Shown: piece by piece, positions 44,011 through 52,610 of the stretch
Numbering within the stretch: position 1 is the first letter of the stretch
Layout: each line of letters opens with the position of its first letter
Source: JAHJQZ01 sp963676075
GTDB lineage: Bacteria > Pseudomonadota > Alphaproteobacteria > Rhizobiales > Devosiaceae
Assembly (NCBI GenBank): GCA_963676075.2
Contig: CAXXNZ010000015.1
Coordinates: forward strand, 71,385 to 135,384
Reading direction: 5' to 3'
Length of the DNA: 64,000 nucleotides
Position numbers and translations under genes: made by a program
The notes under the pieces: generated by a model
The model's database searches: none
What the model was told of the DNA's origin: nothing
Seen by the model: only the letters and a program-made list of their open reading frames with translations

Positions 44011-45580
44011 TCACAAAGTTCCCGTTCGGCACTTCGGGTTCGTCGGTCGAGACGCCGCAACCGGCAAAGCCGGCCTCTTCGGCCAATGCCCGCATCCGGT
44101 TGCGTATCCGCTCTCCGGCCAGGAACTCCCATTCCCGCGGGATATCGAGCACGAGCTTGTTGTCTTGGACCACGAACGAAAGCCGTCCGAGCACGCCCGG
44201 CATGCCGGCGCTGAGCGGATAGGCAACGCGGAAAATGGCGCCGAGCAGGCGTGCACGCCGGCTTGCCTCGTTGCCGGCCAGCTTCATCACGGCGGAATTG
44301 GCGCTCTTGTGCTTGAGGCCCATGTAGCGCACCGCCAGCACTTCGGCGAGGAACGCGCGCTCGGCGTGATTGACGCCGATCATCGAGCCAAAGGCGATCA
44401 GTTCGACGCTTTGTTCGCCGCGATAGTCCGGATGACCACGCCAGCCGATGTCGGACAGGTGGCAGGCAGCGACTCTCAGACGGACATCGGCATCGGTTTC
44501 AGTGAACCCGGTGGTGCGGAAGAAACTGTCCGAGAACCCGATCAGATCGGCGCCGTGCAGCGGTGAGCGGGCCCGCAACTGCGCCATTTCCGCCGTTCCG
44601 GTCAGCAGCGGATCGGTCTGGCGGATAGCGGCGGGCATCAGCGAGAACAGATAGCCTTCGCGCACACCAAGCGCCGAGAACACCACGTCCTTGAACTGGC
44701 CCTGGCGAAGCGTTTCGGCCAGAACAATCGAACCGAACGGCAAAAGATCGCGGCGGGCGGCGCTGATCGTGCCCATGCCCGACAGGACGCGCTGCTTTTT
44801 AGCGGCACTGACGATGTGCTCGCACAGCGCGATCGCCTCTTCGGCGGGGATCGTATAGTGCTGCACCATGTGCAGCGGGTATTGCGAACGGACCTGATGC
44901 AGCTTGGCAAAGCTTCGCCAGGTGCCGCCAATCGCCGCAAAACTCTTGCCCGCCGACGCCTTGATGATGTTCGATCGCTGCAGCCGCTCACGCACCAGCC
45001 GCGCCGTCACCGAAAGCGACCTGTTCGAATCGTCCTGAAGCCGGATGGCGCCCAGGGTATGGGTTTCGCCGTCGGTCTCGCCATCCAGGCCGATCGCCGC
45101 CAGTTCGAGGCTGCCGCCGCCAAGATCGCCGACCACACCTTCGAACTGGTTGATGCCGGCCACAACACCCAGGGCTGAGTAATGAGCTTCCTGTGTCCCG
45201 GTCAGCACCTTGACCGCAACACCGGTGATGGCTTCGACCTGGGCGGTGAACACGCCACCATTGGATGCCTCACGCGTTGCCGAGGTAGCGAGCACGTGGA
45301 AGTGCATGACCTGCATCAGCCTGACCACCAGCGCGAAGCGCTTGATGGCCCGGAGCGCCCGGTCGACCGAATCGTCTGCCAGCCGCCCGGTCTTGGCAAC
45401 GCCGCGCCCGAGACCCGCGGGCGATTTCTCGTTGTACAACGGCGTCAGGACCCGGCCATTGCGCTCGTAGACGACCAGACGGATGGAATTCGAGCCGATG
45501 TCGAGGACGGCAACAGGCTCGGCATTCTTCAGCCGACCCCGTGCGGTGGGATCGAGATCAGTTCCCCATACGCTCTTCAA
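44000..45580 (-). CDS. ppx: Exopolyphosphatase, Ppx/GppA family
   Basis: The 526-residue ASKHA-fold phosphatase has VAVLDIGSNSIRLVVYERNG at the start and VVGDLGGGSLELA as the phosphate-binding loop. It degrades polyphosphate or converts pppGpp. The only usable start is TTG at 45580, since a stop lies eight codons upstream and AGGA precedes it by nine bases. It follows ppk on the same strand after a 140-base gap filled by a repeat element. Confidence 0.94.
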   Translation of the reverse strand: MKSVWGTDLDPTARGRLKNAEPVAVLDIGSNSIRLVVYERNGRVLTPLYNEKSPAGLGRGVAKTGRLADDSVDRALRAIKRFALVVRLMQVMHFHVLATSATREASNGGVFTAQVEAITGVAVKVLTGTQEAHYSALGVVAGINQFEGVVGDLGGGSLELAAIGLDGETDGETHTLGAIRLQDDSNRSLSVTARLVRERLQRSNIIKASAGKSFAAIGGTWRSFAKLHQVRSQYPLHMVQHYTIPAEEAIALCEHIVSAAKKQRVLSGMGTISAARRDLLPFGSIVLAETLRQGQFKDVVFSALGVREGYLFSLMPAAIRQTDPLLTGTAEMAQLRARSPLHGADLIGFSDSFFRTTGFTETDADVRLRVAACHLSDIGWRGHPDYRGEQSVELIAFGSMIGVNHAERAFLAEVLAVRYMGLKHKSANSAVMKLAGNEASRRARLLGAIFRVAYPLSAGMPGVLGRLSFVVQDNKLVLDIPREWEFLAGERIRNRMRALAEEAGFAGCGVSTDEPEVPNGNFVISP

Positions 45581-45601
45581 ACTCGGTATTCCTCGTCCTG
45601 A

Positions 45602-45724
45602 CTAGAGTTTTTTCAGCAAAAGCGGACACCACTTTTCCGGCTGAGCCTGTCGAAGCCTCGAAAACACGACCATTCAAAGACATAAAGCAGATCAGGCGAT
45701 TCCACCCAAGTGTGACTGCTCTAG
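45602..45724. repeat. 123-base dispersed intergenic repeat with CTAGAG...CTCTAG ends
   Basis: The element begins CTAGAG (45602-45607) and ends CTCTAG (45719-45724), forming terminal inverted repeats. It contains TTTTCAGCAAAAG near one end and CGATTCCACCCAAGTGTGAC near the other. From memory, elements of this plan are common between genes in Rhizobiales genomes. It fills the gap between ppk and ppx and supplies the ppk stop codon (TAG within CTAG). A part of it recurs at 18655-18693. Confidence 0.7.
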
Positions 45725-47892
45725 TCCTGATCCTCATCGGTGTCGGAGTGTCCGGCCTGTGCACTCCCCCTGCCCGAAAGAGACGGATTGGTCATGAAGA
45801 ACTCATGGGCACTGAACGGTTCGTCGTCATCACCGATACGGATACGCTGCGAACTCCCGTCCGGAAGCACTTCCCAGCTTTGCTGGTTGTCCCGAAAATA
45901 GGCAATCATGATCCGGTCGAGAATCTGCTTGTGCACAGTCTTGTTGGTGATCGGCACCAGTGCCTCGACACGGCCGTCGAGATTGCGCGGCATCAGATCG
46001 GCCGACGAAATGAAGATATTGGCCTTGCGCGACGGCATCTCGTGCCCATTCGAGAAACAATAGATGCGCGAGTGCTCGAGGAACCGTCCGACCAGGGATT
46101 TGACTTCGATATTGTCCGAGAAGCCGGGGATGCCGGGCCTAAGGCAACAAATGCCGCGCACCACCATCTTGACCTTCACGCCGGCCTGGCTGGCGGCATA
46201 AAGCGCGTCGATGATTTCCGGGTCGACGAGCGAGTTCATCTTGAACCAGATCTCGGCAGGTCGGCCCTGTTGGGCAAGTTCCACCTCATGGCGGATCTGG
46301 TCGACAAGTGTCTGCCTGAGATTGACCGGGGCCAGCGAGACCGCTTCCATTTCCGAAGGCCGGGCGTAGCCGGTGACGTAGTTGAAGATGCGGGCCACAT
46401 CGCGCGTGATCTGCGGATTGGCGGTGAAATAGCTGAGATCGGTGTAAATCTTGGCCGTGACCGGGTGATAATTGCCCGTGCCGATATGGCAATAGGACAC
46501 CAGCTTGCCCTTTTCGCGCCGGACGATCTGGCTGAGCTTGGCATGGGTCTTCAGCTCGACAAAACCGAACACGACTTGTGCCCCTGCCCGCTCGAGGTCG
46601 CGAGCCCAGCGGATGTTGGCCTCTTCGTCAAAGCGCGCCTTCAGTTCGACAAGGGCCGTCACCGACTTGCCGCTTTCGGCCGCCTGGATCAGCGCCTTGA
46701 CGATCGGGCTGTCGTTCGAGGTGCGATAGAGCGTCTGCTTGATCGCCACCACGTCCGGATCGTTGGCCGCCTGCATCAGGAACTGGGCGACAACATCGAA
46801 GCTCTCATAAGGGTGGTGGACGAGGATGTCCTTTTCCTTGATTGCCGCGAAGGCGTCGCCGTGGTGATCGCGGATACGTTCGGGGAAGCGCGCATTGTAG
46901 GGCGTGAACTTCAGATCGGGCCGGTCGATGTCGCAAAGCCGGGCCATGTCGGATAGGCCAAGGAACCCGTCGACTTCGTAGGTTTCCTCTTCGGTAACGT
47001 GAAGTTCGTCGGCGATGTAGCGTCTGAGCGCGCGCGGCGTCTGGCGCATGATCTCGAGGCGGATCGCCTGCCCGCGCCGGCGCTGGCGCAGCGCCGTCTC
47101 GAATTCGATCACAAGATCTTCGGCCTCGTCGTCGATCTCGATTTCGCTGTCGCGAATGACCCTGAAGGCGCCCGAGCCGACGATGTCGTAGCCCGGGAAA
47201 AGCTGGTGGAAGAACATTGCGATCACCGCGTCGACGGTGACCAGTTCGATCCGCCGTTCGGCGGTCAGTTCCTGCGGCAGGTTGACGAAGCGATCGAGAT
47301 TGGCCGGCACGCGGATGAGCGCCGTCATGCGGTCATACGAGCCGGGGCGCTGCAACAGGAACGCCAGGGTCAAGCCGCGATTGGGGATGAACGGGAACGG
47401 GTGGGCCGGATCGACGGCGATCGGGGTCAGGACCGGGAAGATCTCGTCGCGGAACAGCTGCTGCAGATAGGCGATCTGCTCCTCGTTGAGGTCCTGGGCC
47501 TCGTGCAGCACGACGTTCTGGTTGAACAGCTCCTCGCGCAACGTTTGCCACTGGTCCTGCTGTTCGAGGTTCAGGTGTTGGGCGAGCGTCGTGATGTCTT
47601 CGAGCTGGTCGGTTGGCGACAACCCGTCGATCGACAGCCGCGACATGCCGGCGCGGATCATGCTCTTGAGGCCGGCAACGCGCACCATGAAGAACTCGTC
47701 GAGATTCGAGGCGGAAATCGACAGAAAACGTACCCGTTCGAGCAGCGGATGCGCCGGATTGCTCGCTTCTTCCAGCACCCTGAGATTGAACTGCAGCCAC
47801 GACACTTCGCGGTTGACGAAACGCGCCGGGCTTTCGCGCAGCGCCTCGGCATCGGGCGATACGCTGGCGGTCGGCTCTCGATACTCATCCAT
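45721..47892 (-). CDS. ppk: Polyphosphate kinase 1
   Basis: The 723-residue enzyme makes polyphosphate from ATP. The N-terminal domain begins RFVNREVSWLQFNLRVLEEA. The catalytic part shows LVELKARFDEEANIRWAR and ELKTHAKLSQIVRRE, the latter containing the autophosphorylated His. The GTGNYHPVTAKIYTDLSYFT segment is also typical. It lies between hdaA and ppx, a common alphaproteobacterial order, and its start overlaps the hdaA end by eight bases. Confidence 0.97.
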   Translation of the reverse strand: MDEYREPTASVSPDAEALRESPARFVNREVSWLQFNLRVLEEASNPAHPLLERVRFLSISASNLDEFFMVRVAGLKSMIRAGMSRLSIDGLSPTDQLEDITTLAQHLNLEQQDQWQTLREELFNQNVVLHEAQDLNEEQIAYLQQLFRDEIFPVLTPIAVDPAHPFPFIPNRGLTLAFLLQRPGSYDRMTALIRVPANLDRFVNLPQELTAERRIELVTVDAVIAMFFHQLFPGYDIVGSGAFRVIRDSEIEIDDEAEDLVIEFETALRQRRRGQAIRLEIMRQTPRALRRYIADELHVTEEETYEVDGFLGLSDMARLCDIDRPDLKFTPYNARFPERIRDHHGDAFAAIKEKDILVHHPYESFDVVAQFLMQAANDPDVVAIKQTLYRTSNDSPIVKALIQAAESGKSVTALVELKARFDEEANIRWARDLERAGAQVVFGFVELKTHAKLSQIVRREKGKLVSYCHIGTGNYHPVTAKIYTDLSYFTANPQITRDVARIFNYVTGYARPSEMEAVSLAPVNLRQTLVDQIRHEVELAQQGRPAEIWFKMNSLVDPEIIDALYAASQAGVKVKMVVRGICCLRPGIPGFSDNIEVKSLVGRFLEHSRIYCFSNGHEMPSRKANIFISSADLMPRNLDGRVEALVPITNKTVHKQILDRIMIAYFRDNQQSWEVLPDGSSQRIRIGDDDEPFSAHEFFMTNPSLSGRGSAQAGHSDTDEDQD

Positions 47893-48667
47893 GATTGTCG
47901 CTCCGCTCGGTTTCGGTTTCAGCTTCGGTGTCTATGTTAAGTGCCTTGGCGCGCAGGGCAATGGCCTCGGCCGCGATGGTTCGCGTCACCGCGCTGCCAC
48001 GCGACAGCGCCAGCGTGTCCATGATTTCGACGAGAGTTACCACCTCGTCGGGCGCGCGCTCCACGCGCTTGACCAGATAAGAGACGAGTCCGGGTTCAAC
48101 TGCAATCTGCCGATCGCTGAATAGCTTGACGAACAGTTGCGACAGCAAAATGTCGTCGGGCGGCGCCATGAACAGTGCCGTTGCCAGCCGTACCCGCGAG
48201 CGAGCGTCCTCGGTCCTCAATGGCCAGTCGCGCGGCTCGGAGCGTGCCGTCATCAGGATATGGCGCCCGGACCGGATTGACTGGTTGAGGATGTGGAACA
48301 GGCCGGATTCGGGATAGGCGTTCCGGTCGGCATCCTCGATCAGCACCGGACGGGGATCGGCGGCCCCAGCCACCGCCTCGATATCGTCGGGGCTGACGGC
48401 GCGGGCGCCGGCGCGCTGTGTCCAGATGGCGGCCAGGTGCGATTTGCCCGATTTGGGCGGGCCGATAAGCAGGGCAAGCGGGCTCGACCAGTCCGGGTAG
48501 CTCATGACATGCGCGAACGCCGTCTCGTTGCCGGGCGCTGTCACGAAATCGGTTTCCTCATGGGAGGGGGTGTGTCCGAGGTCGAGAACGAGTTGGCGAG
48601 CCGCAGCGGGGAGTTCGTTCGGCCAGAAAGCCGGTTCCTCGTTCTCCCGATCAGGCTTTCGGCTCAT
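47885..48667 (-). CDS. hdaA: DnaA-related replication inhibitor HdaA
   Basis: The 260-residue protein resembles DnaA domains I-III without the DNA-binding domain: GPPKSGKSHLAAIW as Walker A, VLIEDADR as Walker B, and a sensor-like RSRVRLAT. In Caulobacter HdaA works with the beta clamp to inactivate DnaA-ATP after initiation. A clamp-binding element near the N-terminus (QLVLDLGH) is visible. ATG 48667 was chosen because the longer frame overlaps the upstream membrane gene. It is co-transcribed with ppk. Confidence 0.92.
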   Translation of the reverse strand: MSRKPDRENEEPAFWPNELPAAARQLVLDLGHTPSHEETDFVTAPGNETAFAHVMSYPDWSSPLALLIGPPKSGKSHLAAIWTQRAGARAVSPDDIEAVAGAADPRPVLIEDADRNAYPESGLFHILNQSIRSGRHILMTARSEPRDWPLRTEDARSRVRLATALFMAPPDDILLSQLFVKLFSDRQIAVEPGLVSYLVKRVERAPDEVVTLVEIMDTLALSRGSAVTRTIAAEAIALRAKALNIDTEAETETERSDNHG

Positions 48668-49742
48668 TGGCACTGCCTTCTGACTCACCGCCGAGATAGA
48701 GAACGCTCGACTTGTACTTTTTGACGGCAAAACGCACCAGAACACCGGTTATGGCGATCATAGGCATGGCCAGGACGATGCCGATAAGCCCGAAAATCAG
48801 GCCGAAGGCAAACAGGGCGAACATCAGCCAGACCGGGTGCACGCCGATCGAGTTGCCGACGAACTTGGGATAGAGCACGTTGGCCTCGATAAACTGGCCA
48901 ACCGCGAAAATGCCGAAGATGACGCCGATCCACAGTCCGTCAGGCCAGAATTGCACGATGGCGACACCCATCGACAGCACGAACCCGGTCAGGAATCCGA
49001 CATAGGGCACAAAACTCAAAAACCCTGTCATCAGGCCGATGGCGATGCCGAAATTGAGCCCGGCAACGCTCAGTGCCACGCCATAATAAACGCTCAGCGA
49101 GATCATCACCGTGCCCTGCCCGCGGATGACACCCGCCATCGCGGTGTCGATCTCGGCGAGCACAGAACGGATGTCCCCGATGTAGTTGCGCGGCAGCATG
49201 TTGTCGAAGGTCTTCGACATCCGGTCCCAATCGAGCAGCAGGTAGAAGGCAACCACCGGGGTGACGAGCATGACCGCCAGGGCATTGATCAGCGTCAGCC
49301 CCGACTGCATGACCTGCGCCAGGAGACCGCCAACGATACCGATGCCCTGGTTGAGCAGTTCGGCGAGCGTGTTCTGGAACTGCACCACCCGTTCCTCGCC
49401 GAGCGAGGCGAACAGCTCCGGCACGCGCTCGTTCGCAAGCTGCTGCAACTGGTTGACATAACCGGGCAACTTCAGCGCCAGCCCTATTGCCTGCTGCAGC
49501 GCCAGCGGCACGACGAGCAGGAACGCGGTGATGAAGACCGCCAAGGCAAGCACCAGGATGACCACCGAGGCCCAGAAACGCGAGAATTTCCAGCTCTCCA
49601 GCTTGTCGGCAACCGGATCGAGCAGATAGGCCAGCAGGATGCCGAGGACGAAGGGCAGCAGGATGCCGCGGAACAGCCACAGCCCCAGCACGGTCATCAC
49701 CAGGAGGATAAGCCAGATTCTGATCTGGTTTTGCAGGGACAT
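48651..49742 (-). CDS. AI-2E family transporter (PerM-like)
   Basis: The 363-residue membrane protein has about eight helices, a soluble segment after the second pair, and the family motif PVVAFYLLLDWDRM; the C-terminal half has SFVPYVGFLTGFVLS and LMFALFAFGLIFGLIG. Members transport small molecules or ions (the AI-2 role holds for TqsA only). In alphaproteobacteria it commonly sits beside hdaA, which it overlaps by 17 bases. It is divergent from purM. Confidence 0.93.
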   Translation of the reverse strand: MSLQNQIRIWLILLVMTVLGLWLFRGILLPFVLGILLAYLLDPVADKLESWKFSRFWASVVILVLALAVFITAFLLVVPLALQQAIGLALKLPGYVNQLQQLANERVPELFASLGEERVVQFQNTLAELLNQGIGIVGGLLAQVMQSGLTLINALAVMLVTPVVAFYLLLDWDRMSKTFDNMLPRNYIGDIRSVLAEIDTAMAGVIRGQGTVMISLSVYYGVALSVAGLNFGIAIGLMTGFLSFVPYVGFLTGFVLSMGVAIVQFWPDGLWIGVIFGIFAVGQFIEANVLYPKFVGNSIGVHPVWLMFALFAFGLIFGLIGIVLAMPMIAITGVLVRFAVKKYKSSVLYLGGESEGSANEPKA

Positions 49743-49860
49743 CAGGTGCGCAACCCTTGCGTGAGAAAACGGGAGCCGGTATCAGCCTGATATCTCTCCT
49801 GCCGCCGGCGGACAACCACCTGCCGGACGTGGTTGGATCATTTTAGAGGCAAGCACCGAC

Positions 49861-50937
49861 ATGCCCGACACCGAAAAGCTGCCATCAAACGGGCTGTCAT
49901 ACAAGCAGGCCGGGGTCGATATCGATGCCGGTAATGCCCTGGTTGACGCCATCAAGCCAATTGTCCGGGCAACGCGACGCCCCGGCGCCGATGGCGAGAT
50001 CGGCGGCTTTGGCGGCGCTTTCGACCTCAAGGCGGCTGGTTTCACCGATCCCGTGCTGATCGCCGCCAATGACGGCGTCGGTACTAAATTGAGGATCGCC
50101 ATCGAAACCGGCATCAACGACACAATCGGCATCGATCTGGTCGCCATGTGCGTCAACGACCTCGTCGTCCAGGGTGCCGAACCGCTGTTCTTTCTCGACT
50201 ATTACGCCACCGGTGCGCTCGATGTCGCCGCCGGCACGGCCATCGTCAGCGGCATTGCCGATGGCTGCCGCGAGGCAGGCTGCGCCCTGATCGGTGGCGA
50301 AACGGCCGAAATGCCGGGCATGTATCAAAAAGGCGATTACGACCTTGCAGGCTTTGCTGTCGGTGCCGCCGAACGCGGTGGATTGCTGCCGCGGACCGAT
50401 ATCGAAGCCGGCGACGTGATCGTTGGCATCGCCTCGTCCGGAGTTCATTCCAACGGCTTCTCGCTTGTCAGGAAGATTGTTGAGCTTTCGGGCCTTTCCT
50501 ACGACACCCCCGCCCCGTTCGATCCGGATGCGACGCTCGGCGAGGCGCTGCTGGTGCCGACGCGAATCTATGTCAAACCGGTCCTTTCAGCGCTCAAAGC
50601 TGGCATCGGCATCAAGGCCCTCGCCCACATCACCGGTGGCGGTTTTGTCGACAACATCCCGCGCGTTCTGCCCGATGCGCTGGCGGCCGCCATCGACCTC
50701 GATGCGGTACCAGTGCCGCCGGTCTTTAGCTGGCTGGCGCAGACCGGTGGGCTCGGCCAGAAAGAGATGGTCCGCACCTTCAATTGCGGCATCGGCATGA
50801 TCGCCGTGGTCAAGCCTGACGAGGCCAATGCGCTCATCGCGGCGCTGGCCGAAGCCGAGGAATTCGCCGTCGTCATCGGTACGCTTCAGCCGCGCGGCGA
50901 AGAAGCGGTGACCTTCACCGGCGGGCTCGGCCTCTGA
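49861..50937 (+). CDS. purM: Phosphoribosylformylglycinamidine cyclo-ligase (AIR synthetase)
   Basis: The 358-residue enzyme catalyses the ATP-dependent fifth step of purine synthesis. Typical segments are YKQAGVDIDAGN, GGFGGAFDL, NDGVGTKLRIA, CVNDLVVQGAEPLFFLDY and GGETAEMPGMY. It is followed without gap by purN (TGATG at 50935-50939), the standard purMN operon. The 118-base gap upstream holds its promoter, and no purine riboswitch is visible. Confidence 0.97.
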   Translation: MPDTEKLPSNGLSYKQAGVDIDAGNALVDAIKPIVRATRRPGADGEIGGFGGAFDLKAAGFTDPVLIAANDGVGTKLRIAIETGINDTIGIDLVAMCVNDLVVQGAEPLFFLDYYATGALDVAAGTAIVSGIADGCREAGCALIGGETAEMPGMYQKGDYDLAGFAVGAAERGGLLPRTDIEAGDVIVGIASSGVHSNGFSLVRKIVELSGLSYDTPAPFDPDATLGEALLVPTRIYVKPVLSALKAGIGIKALAHITGGGFVDNIPRVLPDALAAAIDLDAVPVPPVFSWLAQTGGLGQKEMVRTFNCGIGMIAVVKPDEANALIAALAEAEEFAVVIGTLQPRGEEAVTFTGGLGL

Positions 50938-51524
50938 TGGCGAAGAAGCGCGCCGCTATCCTTATCTCCGGGCGCGGCTCCAATATGGAAGCGCTGGTCA
51001 ACGCGGCGCGCGATCCCGATTACCCGGTGGAGATCGTCGGCGTGATCGCCAACAAGCCCGATGCAGCCGGTCTCGAGTTTGCCCGCAATGCAGGCCTTGT
51101 GACCGCGGTGGTCCGGCTCAAGGATTTCCCCGACAAGACGGCTGCTGACGCCGAGATCGGCGCGCATCTGAGTGCCTGGGGCATCGACCTCGTCTGCCTC
51201 GCCGGCTTCATGCGTCTGCTCGGTGCGGAGTTCTGCGAGAACTGGCAGGGCCGCATCCTCAACATCCACCCGGCGCTTCTGCCGAAATTCCCTGGTCTCG
51301 ACACCCACGAACGCGCCATCGCCGCCGGTGAGACCGAACATGGCTGCACGGTGCATTTCGTCACCGCCGGCATGGACGAAGGCCCGGTGATCGGTCAGGC
51401 CAGTGTGCCGGTCATGCCGGACGACACGCCCGAAACGCTCGGTGCGCGCGTTCTCGCCGAGGAACACCGGCTCTATCCCGCCTGCCTGGCTGCCGTGGCA
51501 CGAGGCCGCACGACACTTACCTGA
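50937..51524 (+). CDS. purN: Phosphoribosylglycinamide formyltransferase (GAR transformylase)
   Basis: The 195-residue folate enzyme transfers formyl from 10-formyl-THF to GAR. It begins AAILISGRGSNMEALV. The catalytic Asn and His are in LNIHPALLPKFPGLDTHERA and the Asp in MDEGPVIGQA. The ATG overlaps the purM stop, so the two steps are coupled in expression. Confidence 0.97.
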   Translation: MAKKRAAILISGRGSNMEALVNAARDPDYPVEIVGVIANKPDAAGLEFARNAGLVTAVVRLKDFPDKTAADAEIGAHLSAWGIDLVCLAGFMRLLGAEFCENWQGRILNIHPALLPKFPGLDTHERAIAAGETEHGCTVHFVTAGMDEGPVIGQASVPVMPDDTPETLGARVLAEEHRLYPACLAAVARGRTTLT

Positions 51525-51621
51525 CAAGACTCACCATTTGCAGTCCTTATGCTCGCAATCGTCAAAAACGGTTCGACGCGGCGCGTGGACGTCGGTAGCG
51601 TTCGGACAAACGGAGAACAAA

Positions 51622-52524
51622 ATGCCGATACGCTATTGGGCACTGCTTTTCTTTCTCGGTGCGGTCTGGGGCGGATCGTTCATGTTCAATGCGGTGCTGA
51701 TCCGCGAGATCCATCCGCTCTGGGTATCGGCCGGGCGCGTCAGCATCGGTGCCGCCATCTGCTGGGTCTATTTCTTCGCGACCAAGCGCAAGCTGCCGAC
51801 GATGCCGATCATTTACGCACAGCTGTTTTTTCTGGGCGTGTTGAACTACGCCATTCCCTTTGCCCTGTTTCCCTATGCCGAACTGCACATTTCGAGCGGC
51901 ATCACCGGTGTCATCAACGGTCTGACGCCGATGACGACGGTGCTGGTTTCCCAGGTCTGGCCGGGCGGTGAAAGAGCGGGCCTGAACAAGTTCGCCGGCG
52001 TCATCATCGGCTTTGCCGGCGCGGCCATTCTTGCATCGCCGTCGATCGGGCACGGCGATGCTGCCGAAATTCCGGCGCTTCTCGCTGCGCTCACCGCGAC
52101 CTTCTGCTACGCCATCACGCTCAATTACGCCCGGCGCTTCCGCGACATCGATTCGGCCAGCGTCGCTACGCTGTCATTGACCGGTGCCGCTCTGGCCAGC
52201 GTACCCGTCGCGCTGTTGGTGACGGGTGTACCGGTGATCACCCGCCCGGAAACCTGGGGCGCCATGTTCGGCATCGGGGCACTGTCGACCAGCTTCTCCA
52301 TGCTGCTGCTCTACTGGCTGCTGCCACGCGTCGGTGCGACCAATGTCTCGCTTAACACCTTCATCACACCGATCTCGGCGCTGATTCTCGGCTATTTCGT
52401 TTTGAGCGAGGAACTGATGCCGATCCACTACGTCGGCATCGTCGTGGTGTTCATCGGCCTGATCGTTATCGACGGGCGGATGTTGAAACTGTTCCGCCCC
52501 CCGGTGGCACCCGCCGAAGGCTGA
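51622..52524 (+). CDS. EamA/DMT family transporter
   Basis: The 300-residue protein has ten membrane helices in two EamA repeats, starting YWALLFFLGAVWGGSFMFNAV. The second repeat ends with TFITPISALILGYFVLSEEL. Such proteins export or import small metabolites such as amino acids, sugars or nucleosides; the substrate is unknown. ATG 51622 has GGAG seven bases upstream. It is 97 bases after purN, so co-transcription is possible but uncertain. Confidence 0.92.
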   Translation: MPIRYWALLFFLGAVWGGSFMFNAVLIREIHPLWVSAGRVSIGAAICWVYFFATKRKLPTMPIIYAQLFFLGVLNYAIPFALFPYAELHISSGITGVINGLTPMTTVLVSQVWPGGERAGLNKFAGVIIGFAGAAILASPSIGHGDAAEIPALLAALTATFCYAITLNYARRFRDIDSASVATLSLTGAALASVPVALLVTGVPVITRPETWGAMFGIGALSTSFSMLLLYWLLPRVGATNVSLNTFITPISALILGYFVLSEELMPIHYVGIVVVFIGLIVIDGRMLKLFRPPVAPAEG

Positions 52525-52559
52525 TCCAGGCAAACGCAGGCGCTACCTGCGCCGAAGAC

Positions 52560-52588
52560 AAAAAAAGCGGGCTAACGAGGCCCGCTTT
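52560..52588 (-). terminator. Intrinsic terminator after gatB
   Basis: On the minus strand the stem AAAGCGGGC / GCCCGCTTT (nine bases, seven-base loop) is followed by seven U residues, a textbook intrinsic terminator 22 bases after the gatB stop. Read on the plus strand it may also stop transcripts from the EamA gene, though with a weaker U tract. Confidence 0.85.
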
Positions 52589-52610
52589 GAAAATCGCTGT
52601 CGCGGTGCGC

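Noticed and set aside
48651..49742. Autoinducer-2 exporter as a sign of quorum sensing
   Set aside because: The AI-2E family name comes from one E. coli member. The gene is next to hdaA as in many alphaproteobacteria and no luxS or lsr gene is present.
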